Source: Micromonospora sp. C95 (GTDB taxonomy: Bacteria > Actinomycetota > Actinomycetes > Mycobacteriales > Micromonosporaceae). From it: 64,000 nt of DNA. A program made the position numbers and the translations under genes. Below the pieces are notes generated by a model. It worked only from the letters and a program-made list of their open reading frames with translations, ran no database searches and was not told the origin of the DNA. How positions within the stretch are numbered: position 1 is the first letter of the stretch; every line of letters starts with the position of its first letter. Below are positions 1-8,570 of the stretch, one piece after another. The stretch covers positions 25,848-89,847 of the forward strand of contig NZ_JAGPXT010000022.1 in the NCBI RefSeq assembly GCF_018070465.1, given 5' to 3'.

Positions 1-491
1 TCACCGTACGGGACATGGGTGACCTCGCCCGGCAGCGGCCGGAACGGGTCGGCCTTGCCCGGTTGGCCGGTCAGCGCGAGGGCGCCCATGGTGCGGCCGT
101 GGAAGCCGCCGACGGTGGCCACCACCTCGGTGCGGCCGGTGCACCGGGAGAGCTTGAACGCCGCCTCGTTGGCCTCGGCTCCGGAGTTGGCGAAGAACAC
201 CCGACCCGGCCGGCCGGCGAGTGCCAGCAGCAGTTCGGCGAGCGCCACCGGCGGTTCGCAGACGTACAGGTTGGAGACGTGGCCGAGCGTGGCGACCTGC
301 TTCGACACGGCCGCCACCACCGCCGGATGGGCGTGCCCGAGGGAGTTGACGGCGATGCCGCCGAGCAGGTCGACGTACTCCCGGCCGGCCTCGTCCACCA
401 CGACGGCGCCGGAGCCCGACACCAGCGCCAGCGGCGGCGTGCCGTAGTTGTCCATCATCGCCTGCCGCCACCGGCTGACCAGGGCACTCAT
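1..491 (-). CDS. argD: Acetylornithine aminotransferase, N-terminal part (cut by window edge)
   Basis: PLP-dependent class III aminotransferase that converts N-acetylglutamate semialdehyde to N-acetylornithine in arginine synthesis. The frame starts at ATG 491 with MSALVSRWRQAMMDNYGTPP and shows the family signatures DLLGGIAVNSLGH and NSGAEANEAAFK (PLP phosphate-binding region). Only about 163 residues lie in the window; the catalytic lysine is beyond the edge. The start overlaps the argB stop by ATGA, so translation is coupled and this is the fourth gene of an argCJBD operon. An argR gene often follows argD in actinomycetes, but would lie outside. Identity rests on family motifs plus operon context. 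Confidence 0.93.
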   Translation of the reverse strand, partial: MSALVSRWRQAMMDNYGTPPLALVSGSGAVVVDEAGREYVDLLGGIAVNSLGHAHPAVVAAVSKQVATLGHVSNLYVCEPPVALAELLLALAGRPGRVFFANSGAEANEAAFKLSRCTGRTEVVATVGGFHGRTMGALALTGQPGKADPFRPLPGEVTHVPYG

Positions 492-1375
492 GAGGGAATC
501 ACCATCGTTCCGAAGCCTTCCGGGGTGAACACTTCCAGCAGGGTGGAGTGGGCGACCCGACCGTCAACGACGTGTGCGGCCGGCACTCCTCCGTTGACGG
601 CCCGCAGGCACGCCTCCATCTTCGGCACCATGCCCGACTCCAGCGACGGCAGCAGCTTCGCCAACTCGTCGGTGTTGATCTCACTGAGCAGGCTGGACGT
701 GTCCGGCCAGTCGGCGTACAGGCCGGGCACGTCGGTGAGCACGACCAGCTTGCGCGCCCGCAGGGCGACCGCCAGCGCGGCGGCGGCGGTGTCGGCGTTC
801 AGATTGTGCAACACCCCGTCCGCGTCCGGCGCCACCGTGGAGATCACCGGGATCCGGCCGGCCGCGATCAGGTCGTCCACCGCCGAGACGTCCACCGACT
901 CGACGTCGCCGACCTGACCGACGTCGACCGGCTGCCCGTCGACGTACGCGGACCGCCGCACCGCCGTGAACAGCCCGGCATCCTCGCCGGAGAGACCGAC
1001 CGCGAACGGACCGTGCGCGTTGATCAACCCGACCAGTTCGCGGCCCACCTGGCCGACCAGCACCATCCGGACCACGTCCATCGCCTCCGGGGTGGTCACC
1101 CGCAGGCCGCCTCGGAACTCGCTGGCGATGCCCAGCCGGCCGAGCATGGCCGAGATCTGCGGTCCGCCGCCGTGCACCACCACCGGCTTGAGGCCGACGT
1201 AACGCAGGAACACCATGTCGGCGGCGAAGGCCCGCCGCAGCTCCGGGTCGACCATGGCGCTGCCGCCGTACTTGATCACGACCGTGGCGCCGGACAGGCG
1301 GGCCAGCCAGGGCAGCGCCTCGATCAGCGTGGCCGCCTTGGCCTGGGCAAGGGCCAGATCGGAGGTCAGGTTCAC
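488..1375 (-). CDS. argB: Acetylglutamate kinase
   Basis: Phosphorylates N-acetylglutamate, the second step of arginine synthesis; cytoplasmic amino acid kinase fold. The 295-residue product has the nucleotide-binding VIKYGGSAM near residue 35, VVHGGGPQI, and the C-terminal GGVPAAHVVDGR. I chose GTG 1375 (protein start VNLTSDLALAQAKAAT) because this gives the usual family length and is preceded by GGAAGG nine bases upstream. A longer reading frame to 1480 only translates the 59-bp repeat in front of the gene and should not be annotated. The start codon itself is formed at the junction with that repeat. The stop overlaps argD. Confidence 0.95.
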   Translation of the reverse strand: MNLTSDLALAQAKAATLIEALPWLARLSGATVVIKYGGSAMVDPELRRAFAADMVFLRYVGLKPVVVHGGGPQISAMLGRLGIASEFRGGLRVTTPEAMDVVRMVLVGQVGRELVGLINAHGPFAVGLSGEDAGLFTAVRRSAYVDGQPVDVGQVGDVESVDVSAVDDLIAAGRIPVISTVAPDADGVLHNLNADTAAAALAVALRARKLVVLTDVPGLYADWPDTSSLLSEINTDELAKLLPSLESGMVPKMEACLRAVNGGVPAAHVVDGRVAHSTLLEVFTPEGFGTMVIPS

Positions 1376-1492
1376 CGGGCCAACCTTCCGTTCGCGACTG
1401 CGGGACTCCGCTGCGCTGCATTCCTCGCGCTCACCGGGCCAACCTTCCGTTCGCGACTGCGGGACTCCGCTGCGCTGCATTCCTCGCGCTCA
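1375..1492 (-). repeat. Two tandem 59-bp stop-codon-anchored repeats between argJ and argB
   Basis: Two identical 59-bp units (1434-1492 and 1375-1433) fill the whole argJ-argB gap. Each starts TGAGCGCGAGGAATGCAGCG and ends AACGGAAGGTTGGCCCGG. The first TGA is the argJ stop codon. The end of the second supplies the GGAAGG Shine-Dalgarno and the G of the argB GTG start. The same family is found at 41464-41522, 42851-43029 and 43954-44014, and a related copy lies inside pyrC. Confidence 0.92.
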
Positions 1493-2659
1493 TGTCGAGT
1501 AGGCCGAGTTCTCGTGCACGTAGGCGTGCGACAGGTCGTTGGTCCACACCGTCGCCTCAGCCGCACCGGCATGCAGGTCGATCCGGATGGTGACCTCCCG
1601 GCCGGAGAGATCGACCTTCGAGCGGTCCTCGGCGGCCGCGCCGGCCCGACAGACCCAGATGCCGTTGACCGCCACGTCGACGGCGTCCGGCTCGAAGGCG
1701 GCGGCGGTGGTGCCGACGGCGGCGAGGATCCGACCCCAGTTCGGGTCGTTGCCGAACAGCGCGGTCTTGACCAGGTTGTTGCGGGCCACCGCCCGACCCA
1801 CCTCGACCGCGTCGTCCTCGTCGGCGGCGCCGACCACCTCGATGGCGATCTCCTTGGTGGCGCCCTCGGCGTCGGCGATCAGTTGCCGGGCCAGGTCGTG
1901 GCAGGCGGCGGTGACCGCCGAGGCCAGCTCCGCCTCGCTCGGCGCGACACCCGAGGCACCGCTGGCCAGCAGCAGCACCGTGTCGTTCGTCGACATGCAG
2001 CCGTCGGAGTCGACCCGGTCGAAGGTGACCCGGGTGGCCGCCCGCAACGCGGCGTCGAGCGCCTCCGGCCCGGCCACCGCGTCGGTGGTGAGGACGCAGA
2101 GCATGGTGGCCATGGCCGGGGCCAGCATGCCGGCGCCCTTGGCCATGCCGCCGACGGTCCAGCCGTCGCCGGCGACGACTGTGGTCTTCGGCCGGGTGTC
2201 CGTCGTCATGATCGCCTCGGCGGCGGCCGGCCCGCCCTCCCGGGTCAGCCCGCTCGCCGCAGCGTCCACCCCGGAGAGCAGGGCGGGCATCGGCAACCGC
2301 TCGCCGATCAGGCCGGTGGAGCAGACCGCCACCTCACCGGCACCGATCTGGTACGCGTTGGCCGAGGTCAACGCGGCGGCGGTGTGCTCGGCGGTGGCAT
2401 GGGTGTCCTGGAAGCCGGCCGGCCCGGTGCAGGCGTTCGCACCACCGGAGTTGAGCACCACCGCCCGCACGGTGCCGCCCCGGACGACCTGCTGGGACCA
2501 GAGCACCGGCGCGGCCTTTATCCGGTTGGCGGTGAAGACACCGGCGACGGCGGCGTCGGGGCCGTCGTTGACCACCAGCGCCACGTCCGGTGCGCCGCCG
2601 GTCTTGAGGCCGGCGGCGACCCCGGCCGCCCGGAATCCCTCGGGAGTGGTCACGGTCAT
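1490..2659 (-). CDS. argJ: Bifunctional ornithine acetyltransferase / N-acetylglutamate synthase
   Basis: Transfers acetyl from acetylornithine to glutamate, recycling the acetyl group. The 389-residue precursor has the ArgJ self-cleavage motif KGAGMLAPAMATML, with the N-terminal nucleophile threonine of the beta chain at about T185. Start ATG 2659 overlaps the argC stop by ATGA. The protein begins MTVTTPEGFRAAGVAAGLK, a normal family N-terminus. The stop codon TGA at 1490-1492 is the first triplet of the repeat that follows, so the repeat boundary and the gene end coincide exactly. Whether the enzyme also acts on acetyl-CoA cannot be told from sequence. Confidence 0.95.
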   Translation of the reverse strand: MTVTTPEGFRAAGVAAGLKTGGAPDVALVVNDGPDAAVAGVFTANRIKAAPVLWSQQVVRGGTVRAVVLNSGGANACTGPAGFQDTHATAEHTAAALTSANAYQIGAGEVAVCSTGLIGERLPMPALLSGVDAAASGLTREGGPAAAEAIMTTDTRPKTTVVAGDGWTVGGMAKGAGMLAPAMATMLCVLTTDAVAGPEALDAALRAATRVTFDRVDSDGCMSTNDTVLLLASGASGVAPSEAELASAVTAACHDLARQLIADAEGATKEIAIEVVGAADEDDAVEVGRAVARNNLVKTALFGNDPNWGRILAAVGTTAAAFEPDAVDVAVNGIWVCRAGAAAEDRSKVDLSGREVTIRIDLHAGAAEATVWTNDLSHAYVHENSAYST

Positions 2660-3657
2660 GGCGCGGTCCCCCACACGGACAGGCCCGTGGTTTCGGGCAG
2701 ACCGAACATCAGGTTGGCGTTCTGCACCGCCTGGCCCGCGGCCCCCTTGCCGAGGTTGTCCAGCGCGGCGACCACGATCAGCCGGCCGGAGTCGACGTCG
2801 ACGGCGGCCTGCAGGTGGCAGGAGTTGCCGCCCACCGTGGCGGCGGTGTGCGGCCACCGCCCCTCGGGCAGCAGATGCACGAACGGTGCGTCCGCGTACG
2901 CCTGGGCCAGCACCTCGCGGGGGTCGGTCTCGCCGGCCGGCAGCGCGGTGACCGTGGCCAGGATGCCGCGCGGCATGGGCGCCAGCACCGGCGTGAACGA
3001 CAGCCCGGTCGCCCCGGTGGCCTGCTTGATCTCCGGTACGTGCTGGTGCGCGCCCACCTTGTAGGGCGACAGGTCGCCCATCACCTCGCTGGCCAGCAGG
3101 TGCGCCTTGGCGGCTCGGCCCGCGCCCGAGGTGCCGGACGCGGCGACGACCACCACGTCGTCGGGTCTGGCGGCGCCGGCGGCGATCAGCGGGGCCAGCG
3201 CCAGGGTGATCGTCGCCGCGTAGCAACCGGTGTTGGCCACCCGGTCGGCGGCGGCGATCCGGGCCCGCTGGCCGGGCAGCTCGGGCAGGCCGTAGGTCCA
3301 CGCACCCGCGTGCGGGCCGCCGTAGTAGCGGGCCCAGGCGTCGGCGTCCACGAGCCGGTGGTCGGCGCCGAGATCGACGATCCGGACCCCGGCTGGCAGC
3401 CGCGCCGCCAGGGCGGCGGACTCGCCGTGCGGCAGGGCGAGGAAGACCAGGTCGGCCTCGGCCAACACCTCCGCCGTGGTCGCGCCGAGGGTCATCTCCA
3501 GCCCGGTCAGCTGCGGATGGACGGCGTCGAGCGGTTGCCCGGCCTGGCTGTGCGCCGTCGCGGCGACCAGGTCGAACTCGGGGTGCCCGGCGAGCAGGCG
3601 GAGCAGTTCACCACCGGCGTATCCACTCGCTCCCGCGACCGCGGCCCGAATCCCCAT
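2656..3657 (-). CDS. argC: N-acetyl-gamma-glutamyl-phosphate reductase
   Basis: NADPH-dependent reductase, third step of arginine synthesis and first gene of the argCJBD operon. The 333-residue protein has the N-terminal Rossmann motif AVAGASGYAGGELLRLL and the active-site cysteine in VANTGCYAATI (about C145). ATG 3657 is preceded by GGAGG five bases upstream; an in-frame GTG six bases earlier is less well placed. The operon promoter and palindromic operator candidates lie just upstream, consistent with ArgR-type control, although argR itself is not visible. Confidence 0.95.
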   Translation of the reverse strand: MGIRAAVAGASGYAGGELLRLLAGHPEFDLVAATAHSQAGQPLDAVHPQLTGLEMTLGATTAEVLAEADLVFLALPHGESAALAARLPAGVRIVDLGADHRLVDADAWARYYGGPHAGAWTYGLPELPGQRARIAAADRVANTGCYAATITLALAPLIAAGAARPDDVVVVAASGTSGAGRAAKAHLLASEVMGDLSPYKVGAHQHVPEIKQATGATGLSFTPVLAPMPRGILATVTALPAGETDPREVLAQAYADAPFVHLLPEGRWPHTAATVGGNSCHLQAAVDVDSGRLIVVAALDNLGKGAAGQAVQNANLMFGLPETTGLSVWGTAP

Positions 3658-3665
3658 ACCCACCT

Positions 3666-3718
3666 CCGCATGAATATGCGGCGAAGATTAACAGGAGTGC
3701 ACCTCGAACTGCAAGTTC
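3666..3718 (-). promoter_or_regulatory. Putative argC promoter with two palindromic operator candidates
   Basis: Reading toward argC, a -35 like TTGCAG (3709-3714) and a -10 like TTAATC (3686-3691) are 17 bp apart. Two perfect palindromes overlap them: CCGCATGAATATGCGG (3666-3681), around the expected transcript start and next to the ribosome binding site, and GAACTGCAAGTTC (3706-3718) over the -35. Position and the ATTCAT-like core suggest ArgR (ARG) boxes. This is inference; no ArgR consensus was computed. Confidence 0.5.
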
Positions 3719-3805
3719 ATACAGAGAGCCGCATGGTAATAAAGCACCCGATCGGGGGTCGTTCTACAGTCTGCCCTCGTCGGCCGCGCGGGGAACCCCG
3801 GAAGT

Positions 3806-3850
3806 GACCCCTTCTCTACCCGCTGGCGGGCGGCGCGTCGAGAAGGGGTC
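3806..3850 (-). terminator. Inverted repeat downstream of pheT
   Basis: Perfect 11-bp arms GACCCCTTCTC (3806-3816) and GAGAAGGGGTC (3840-3850) around a 23-nt loop, starting 12 bp after the pheT stop. No T-run follows, which is common for actinobacterial terminators. Position between the pheT end and the divergent-side argC promoter fits a terminator. Confidence 0.6.
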
Positions 3851-3861
3851 CTTCCTTGCGG

Positions 3862-6438
3862 TCACGCGCCGCGCAGGGTGGCTCCGCAGCGTTCGGTGGC
3901 CCGGGCGACGGCGGCGTCGCGGGCGGCCACCGCCTCCTCGACCGTCAACGTCCGGTCCGGCGCCCGGAAGGTCAACTTGTAGGCGAGCGACTTGCGGCCG
4001 GCGCCGAGTTGCTCCGAGGCGTACACGTCGAACAGGCTGACCGACTCCAGCAACTCGCCGGCACCCTCGACGAGCGCCTGACGCACCTGCGCCGCCGGCA
4101 CCGGGTCGGCCACCACCAGCGCCACGTCGATCAGGGCCGGCGGGAACGTCGACACCGTCGGCGCGCCGACCGGCGGGGCCACCGGCAGGGCGTCCAGGTC
4201 CAGTTCCATGGCGCAGGTCCGCCTCGGCAGTTCCAGCGTCGCCACCACCTGCGGGTGCAGCTCACCGGCGTGACCGATCACCGTCCCGTCGACCAGCAGC
4301 TCCGCGCAGCGGCCCGGGTGCCAGGGTGCGTACTCGGCCGACCGCACCTCGACCTGCCGGTCGGGTACCCCGGCGGCGGCGAGCACCGCGCGGCCCGCCT
4401 CCACGGCGTCCGCCCAGCCGGCCGCCCGCCCGCTGCCCCACCAGCCGGCCGGCTCGACATCGCCGGTGAGCACGACGGCGACGTGCCGGGGCTGGTGCGG
4501 AACTACCGCGTCGGCGGCGGCGAACTCGGCGTCGGTGGGACGGCGGTCGACGCCCATCTCCGGCGGGCTGCCGGCGTCCGGCCGGGGGTGGAAGACCGTG
4601 CCGATCTCGTAGAGGGACAGGTCCCGCAGGCCCCGGCCGAGGTTGCGCCGGACGATGCCGAGCAGCGGGCCGAGCAGCGTGGTGCGCAGCAGCGGCTCCT
4701 CCTCCGACAGCGGGTTGGCCAGCCGCACCGCCCGGCGGCGCGGGTCGTCGGCGGGCAGGCCGAGCTGGTCGGCCAGCTCGGTGGCGACGAACGGGTGCGC
4801 GAGGACCTCGACGTAGCCGCGCTCGGCAAGCGAACGGGACACCGCCCGGTGGCGGCGCTGCTGCCAGGTCAGGCCCCGGCCGGGTGGCGCGGTCGGCAGC
4901 ACCGACGGCACCTTGTCGTACCCGTCGAGGCGGACCACCTCCTCGACCAGATCTGCCGGGTCGGTCAGGTCGGGCCGCCAGGTGGGCGGGGTGACGCTGA
5001 GCGTCTCGCCGCCACCGGCGGCCACCGCCACCTCGCCCGGGTCCTCGGCCAGCCGGTCGGTGCCGCGCGCCACGGTGCAGCCGACCTGCTCCAGCAGGGC
5101 GACCACCCGGGCCGGCGGGTAGTCCACCCCGACCCGCCGGCCGGGCAGGTCGGCCGGCAGGGTGACCGGGGTACGCGGCCGGACGTGGTTGATGTCCAGC
5201 ACCTGATCGCCGGCGGTGCCGCCCGCGTACGAGGTGAGCAGCCCGACCGCCCGGTCCAGGGCGACAAGCGGCAGCGCCGGATCGACCCCGCGCTCCCAGC
5301 GCTTCGCCGCCTCGCTGAACAGCTTGTGCCGGCGCGCGGTGCGGCCCACCATCGCCGGGTCCCAGTGTGCGGCCTCGAAGAGCACGTTGACCGTGCCCGG
5401 CAACACCTCGCTGGTCTCGCCGCCCATCACGGCGGCGAGCGAGATCGGCGTGCCGTCGCCCTCGGCGGCGACCGGGTTCGGCAGCCCGGCGTCGCAGATG
5501 ACCATGTCCTCGGGGGCGAGCGCGCGAGTCACCCCGTCGAGCGTGGTCAGTTTCTCCCCCGGTACCGCCCGGCGCACCACCAGCGGGCCGGCGATCCGGT
5601 CGGCGTCGAAGGCGTGCATCGGCTGGCCGAGTTCGAGCATCACGTAGTTGGTGATGTCCACCGGCAGCGAAATGCTGCGGATGCCGGCGACCGTGAGTCG
5701 CTGCCGCATCCACTCCGGGGTCTGCGCCGCCGGGTCGACGCCGCGCACCATCCGGGCCGCGAACCGGTCGCAGCCGACCGGGTCACGCACCTCGACCGGG
5801 TACGCCGGCTCGGGTGTACCGGGCGTCGCGGGCATCCGGCCCCGGTCGGAGTAGTCCAGGCCGAGGGCGTGCGCCAGCTCGCGGGCGAGCCCGCGTAGGG
5901 ACATCTGGTAGCCCCGGTCCGGGGTGATCTCCACCTCGACGATGACGTCGTTGAGGCCGACCACCGGACGCGCGTCGTCGCCGGGCTCGGCCACCACGTG
6001 CTCGGGCAACACCAGGATGCCGGAGTGATCGTCGCCCAGGCCCAGCTCCCGAGCCGAGCAGATCATCCCGTTGGAGTTGCGCCCGTACGTGCGGCGGGCA
6101 CCGATGGCGAAGCCACCCGGCAGCACCCCGCCGGGCAGGATCACCACGACCCGGTCGCCCGGGGCGAAGTTGCGGGCACCGCAGACGATCTCCTGCGGCT
6201 CGCCGGTGCCGTTGGCGGCGCCCACGTTCACCCGGCAGAACCGGATCGGCTTCTTGAAGCCGGTCAGCTCCTCGATCTCCAGGACCTCGCCGACCACCAG
6301 TTGCCCGGTGACCGTGCCGGACAGGTCCACGATGGACTCGACCTCGATGCCGAGGTCGACCAGGGCCCGCTCCAACTCGTCAGCGGGCAGTTCGGGTACG
6401 TCGACGTACTCCCGCAGCCAACTCAGAGAAACTCGCAT
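3862..6438 (-). CDS. pheT: Phenylalanyl-tRNA synthetase beta subunit
   Basis: Forms the alpha2beta2 class II synthetase that charges tRNA-Phe. The 858-residue length is normal. In order it shows an N-terminal MRVSLSWLREYVDVPELPAD, a tRNA-binding OB fold around residues 40-160 (QLVVGEVLEIEELTGFKKPI), the B3/B4 editing region, a B5 region, a degenerate catalytic-like core, and a C-terminal FDX-ACB anticodon-binding domain starting near PTVSTFPPALIDVALVV. ATG 6438 lies 36 bp after the pheS stop, so the two subunits are co-transcribed. No frameshift or truncation was seen. Confidence 0.97.
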   Translation of the reverse strand: MRVSLSWLREYVDVPELPADELERALVDLGIEVESIVDLSGTVTGQLVVGEVLEIEELTGFKKPIRFCRVNVGAANGTGEPQEIVCGARNFAPGDRVVVILPGGVLPGGFAIGARRTYGRNSNGMICSARELGLGDDHSGILVLPEHVVAEPGDDARPVVGLNDVIVEVEITPDRGYQMSLRGLARELAHALGLDYSDRGRMPATPGTPEPAYPVEVRDPVGCDRFAARMVRGVDPAAQTPEWMRQRLTVAGIRSISLPVDITNYVMLELGQPMHAFDADRIAGPLVVRRAVPGEKLTTLDGVTRALAPEDMVICDAGLPNPVAAEGDGTPISLAAVMGGETSEVLPGTVNVLFEAAHWDPAMVGRTARRHKLFSEAAKRWERGVDPALPLVALDRAVGLLTSYAGGTAGDQVLDINHVRPRTPVTLPADLPGRRVGVDYPPARVVALLEQVGCTVARGTDRLAEDPGEVAVAAGGGETLSVTPPTWRPDLTDPADLVEEVVRLDGYDKVPSVLPTAPPGRGLTWQQRRHRAVSRSLAERGYVEVLAHPFVATELADQLGLPADDPRRRAVRLANPLSEEEPLLRTTLLGPLLGIVRRNLGRGLRDLSLYEIGTVFHPRPDAGSPPEMGVDRRPTDAEFAAADAVVPHQPRHVAVVLTGDVEPAGWWGSGRAAGWADAVEAGRAVLAAAGVPDRQVEVRSAEYAPWHPGRCAELLVDGTVIGHAGELHPQVVATLELPRRTCAMELDLDALPVAPPVGAPTVSTFPPALIDVALVVADPVPAAQVRQALVEGAGELLESVSLFDVYASEQLGAGRKSLAYKLTFRAPDRTLTVEEAVAARDAAVARATERCGATLRGA

Positions 6439-6474
6439 GATGTGTAACCACCGTCTCCGTAACTCGCGCCCGCA

Positions 6475-7542
6475 CTAAGCCCCGTGACCGAACGCCCGGG
6501 TGAACCGGACGTCGCCCTCGACCAGGTCCCGCATGTCGCCCACCCCGTGCCGGAACATCACGGTGCGGTCGATGCCCATGCCGAAGGCGAAGCCGGAGTA
6601 GACCTCCGGGTCGATACCGCACGCCCGCAGCACCCGCGGGTTGACCATGCCGCAGCCACCCCACTCGACCCACTGCGGGCCCTTACGGTGCTCCGGGAAC
6701 CACACGTCGAACTCGGCCGACGGCTCGGTGAACGGGAAGTAGTGCGGCCGGAACCGGGTCTTCGCGCCCGCACCGAACATCGCCCGGGCGAAGTGGTCGA
6801 GGGTGCCGCGCAGGTGCGCCATCGTGATGCCCCTGTCCACCACCAAGCCCTCCACCTGGTAGAAGACCGGCGAGTGGGTGGCGTCCAACTCGTCGGTCCG
6901 GTAGACCCGGCCGGGCACGACCACGTAGATCGGTGGTTTGCGGGTCAGCATGGTGCGCGCCTGCACCGGCGAGGTGTGCGTACGCAGCACCAGACCGGAA
7001 CCCTCCGGTGCGATGTGGAAGGTGTCCATCAGCCCCCGGGCGGGGTGGTCGGCGGGAATGTTCAGCGCGTCGAAGTTGGTCCACTCCAGCTCGACCTCGG
7101 GGCCTTCGGCCACCTCGTAGCCCATCCCGATGAACAGGTCGCTGATCTGCTCCATCAGCAGCGTGATCGGGTGCCGGGAGCCGCGCGGGTGCCGGTCGTA
7201 CGGCAGCGTCACGTCGACTCGTTCGGCGACCAGGACCCGCTCGGCCTGCTCGCGCTCCAGCACCTCGGCGCGGGCGGCGTGCGCCTGCTCGATGGCGCGA
7301 CGCGCCTCGTTGACCCGCTTGCCGGCGTCGGCCTTGGCGGCCGGCGGCAGCGCGCCGATCTCGCGGCGGGCCAGCGAGACCGGGGCCCGGTCGCCCAGGT
7401 GCGCCGGGCGCACCGCGGCCAGCGCGTCGGGGTCACCGGCGGCGGCGAACGCCTTCTCGGCCTCGGTCACGGCCTCGGCCAGTGCGGCCGGGTCGAGCAG
7501 GGCGACCTGCTTCGGGTCGTACGGATCGTTGCGGTAAGTCAT
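6475..7542 (-). CDS. pheS: Phenylalanyl-tRNA synthetase alpha subunit
   Basis: Catalytic subunit of PheRS, 355 residues from ATG 7542 (MTYRNDPYDPKQVALLDPAA). An N-terminal coiled-coil tRNA-binding region (about 1-100) precedes the class II catalytic core. Motif 2-like FYQVEGLVVDRGITM, the Phe-pocket FRPHYFPFTEPSAEFDVWF and motif 3 GFAFGMGIDRTVMFRHGVGD are all present. The best purine-rich SD (GAGGGAG) is rather far from ATG 7542. An in-frame GTG at 7563 would add seven residues, so the exact start is uncertain. A structured leader precedes the gene. Confidence 0.95.
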   Translation of the reverse strand: MTYRNDPYDPKQVALLDPAALAEAVTEAEKAFAAAGDPDALAAVRPAHLGDRAPVSLARREIGALPPAAKADAGKRVNEARRAIEQAHAARAEVLEREQAERVLVAERVDVTLPYDRHPRGSRHPITLLMEQISDLFIGMGYEVAEGPEVELEWTNFDALNIPADHPARGLMDTFHIAPEGSGLVLRTHTSPVQARTMLTRKPPIYVVVPGRVYRTDELDATHSPVFYQVEGLVVDRGITMAHLRGTLDHFARAMFGAGAKTRFRPHYFPFTEPSAEFDVWFPEHRKGPQWVEWGGCGMVNPRVLRACGIDPEVYSGFAFGMGIDRTVMFRHGVGDMRDLVEGDVRFTRAFGHGA

Positions 7543-7610
7543 GGCGTACGGGCACTCCCTCACGACGGCGCCGGCCCTCGCGGGCGGCTAGGCGAGTCTA
7601 CGGACGCGCG

Positions 7611-7715
7611 GCTGCGCCGCAGCCCGCCGGTGGGAGTCGCGTGGAGAGCAGGTCAGACCCGCCGCCCGCCGACACCGGCGGGCTGGCTAAACGAACGCCG
7701 TGGCGCGTTCACCAT
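7611..7715 (-). promoter_or_regulatory. Structured pheS leader with a possible short leader ORF
   Basis: A 20-codon ORF (ATG 7715 to TGA 7653) follows GGAGGAG and has one Phe codon (TTT). Its 3' half, CCGGCGGGCTG at 7675-7685 (plus-strand reading), can pair either locally in the hairpin at 7665-7682 or with the perfect 11-base complement at 7620-7630. Mutually exclusive pairing resembles an attenuator. A single Phe codon makes ribosome-mediated attenuation doubtful. Confidence 0.3.
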
Positions 7716-7755
7716 CGGGGTCGCGTCTCCTCCGTCGTGTGCGCGTGATCTCAGG

Positions 7756-8553
7756 TCAGCGCTGTGCTCTGGCCGAAGCGTACAGGCAGACGGCCGCCGC
7801 CGCAGCCAGGTTGAGGCTCTCGGCCCGCCCGTGCAGCGGCACCCGGACCCGGGCGTCGGCGGCCTCGGCCAGTTCGACGGGCAGACCGTGCGCCTCGGAG
7901 CCGAACAGCCAGGCGGTCGGTGCGGCCAGCCGGCCGGCGTCGAGCAGGTCGTCGAGATCGGATTCGCCGTGGCCGGTCGCGGCGAGCACGGTCAGCCCGG
8001 CGGCCCGCGCCGCGGTGAGCGCCGCGAGCGGGTCGCGTTCCCGGACTACGTCGACGTGGAACAGGCTGCCCGCGGACGACCTGACGCACTTGCCGTTGTA
8101 CGGGTCGACGGCGTCACCCGCGAAGATCACCGCGGTGGCGCCGGCCGCGTCGGCGGTCCGCAGCACCGTGCCGGCGTTGCCCGGGTCCCGGATCCCGGCG
8201 AGCACGGCCACCAGCCGGGGGCCGCGGGACAACGCCACGGCCAGGGACACGTCGAGGTGCCGGCAGACGGCGACCAACCCCTGCGGGGCGACGGTCTCGG
8301 CGAGCGCGGCGAGTGCCTCGTCGGTCACCTCGGAGACGGGTACGTCGTCGCGGGCGGCGCTCGCCGCGAGGTCGGCGTACCGGTCGAGGGCGGCGGGGGT
8401 GCCGAACAGCTCCAGCACGGTGCGGGGTCGGCTCAGGGCCTCCCGGACCGCCTGGGGCCCCTCGGCCAGGAACCGACCCGAGGCGTCGCGGTCGCGGCGC
8501 CGGTGCAGTCGGCGCGCGGCCACCACCCGGGGCGTACGCGGTGTGAAAAGCAT
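7756..8553 (-). CDS. SpoU/TrmH-family RNA 2'-O-methyltransferase
   Basis: Predicted SAM-dependent ribose 2'-O-methyltransferase of the SPOUT superfamily, probably acting on 23S rRNA. The 265-residue protein has an N-terminal SpoU substrate-binding region with FLAEGPQAVREAL, then the trefoil-knot motifs: motif 1 LAGIRDPGNAGTVLRTADAAG, motif 2 AWLFGSEAHGLP, and motif 3 VPLHGRAESLNLAAAAAV. Lying directly downstream of rplT and upstream of pheST is its usual actinobacterial position. The modified nucleotide cannot be assigned. Related enzymes include antibiotic-resistance methylases, but nothing here specifically indicates resistance. Confidence 0.88.
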   Translation of the reverse strand: MLFTPRTPRVVAARRLHRRRDRDASGRFLAEGPQAVREALSRPRTVLELFGTPAALDRYADLAASAARDDVPVSEVTDEALAALAETVAPQGLVAVCRHLDVSLAVALSRGPRLVAVLAGIRDPGNAGTVLRTADAAGATAVIFAGDAVDPYNGKCVRSSAGSLFHVDVVRERDPLAALTAARAAGLTVLAATGHGESDLDDLLDAGRLAAPTAWLFGSEAHGLPVELAEAADARVRVPLHGRAESLNLAAAAAVCLYASARAQR

Positions 8554-8570
8554 GGTCTCGGCCGTACGCG

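Noticed and set aside
1376..1480. N-terminal extension of ArgB (and similar extensions of CarA and PyrC)
   Set aside because: The extra residues (such as SARNAAERSPAAANERQ-like strings) are translations of the 60-bp repeat. The proteins reach normal length and have a good SD at the later GTG.
548..3064. Very long plus-strand ORFs opposite arg, pheT, carB and pyrC
   Set aside because: They are antisense shadows produced by high GC and lack of stops. Their predicted proteins are Arg/His/Gly-rich with no family motifs, while the minus-strand genes have clear motifs.
3706..3718. LexA (SOS) box upstream of argC
   Set aside because: GAAC and GTTC are separated by five bases, not four as in the actinobacterial LexA box, and argC is not an SOS gene.
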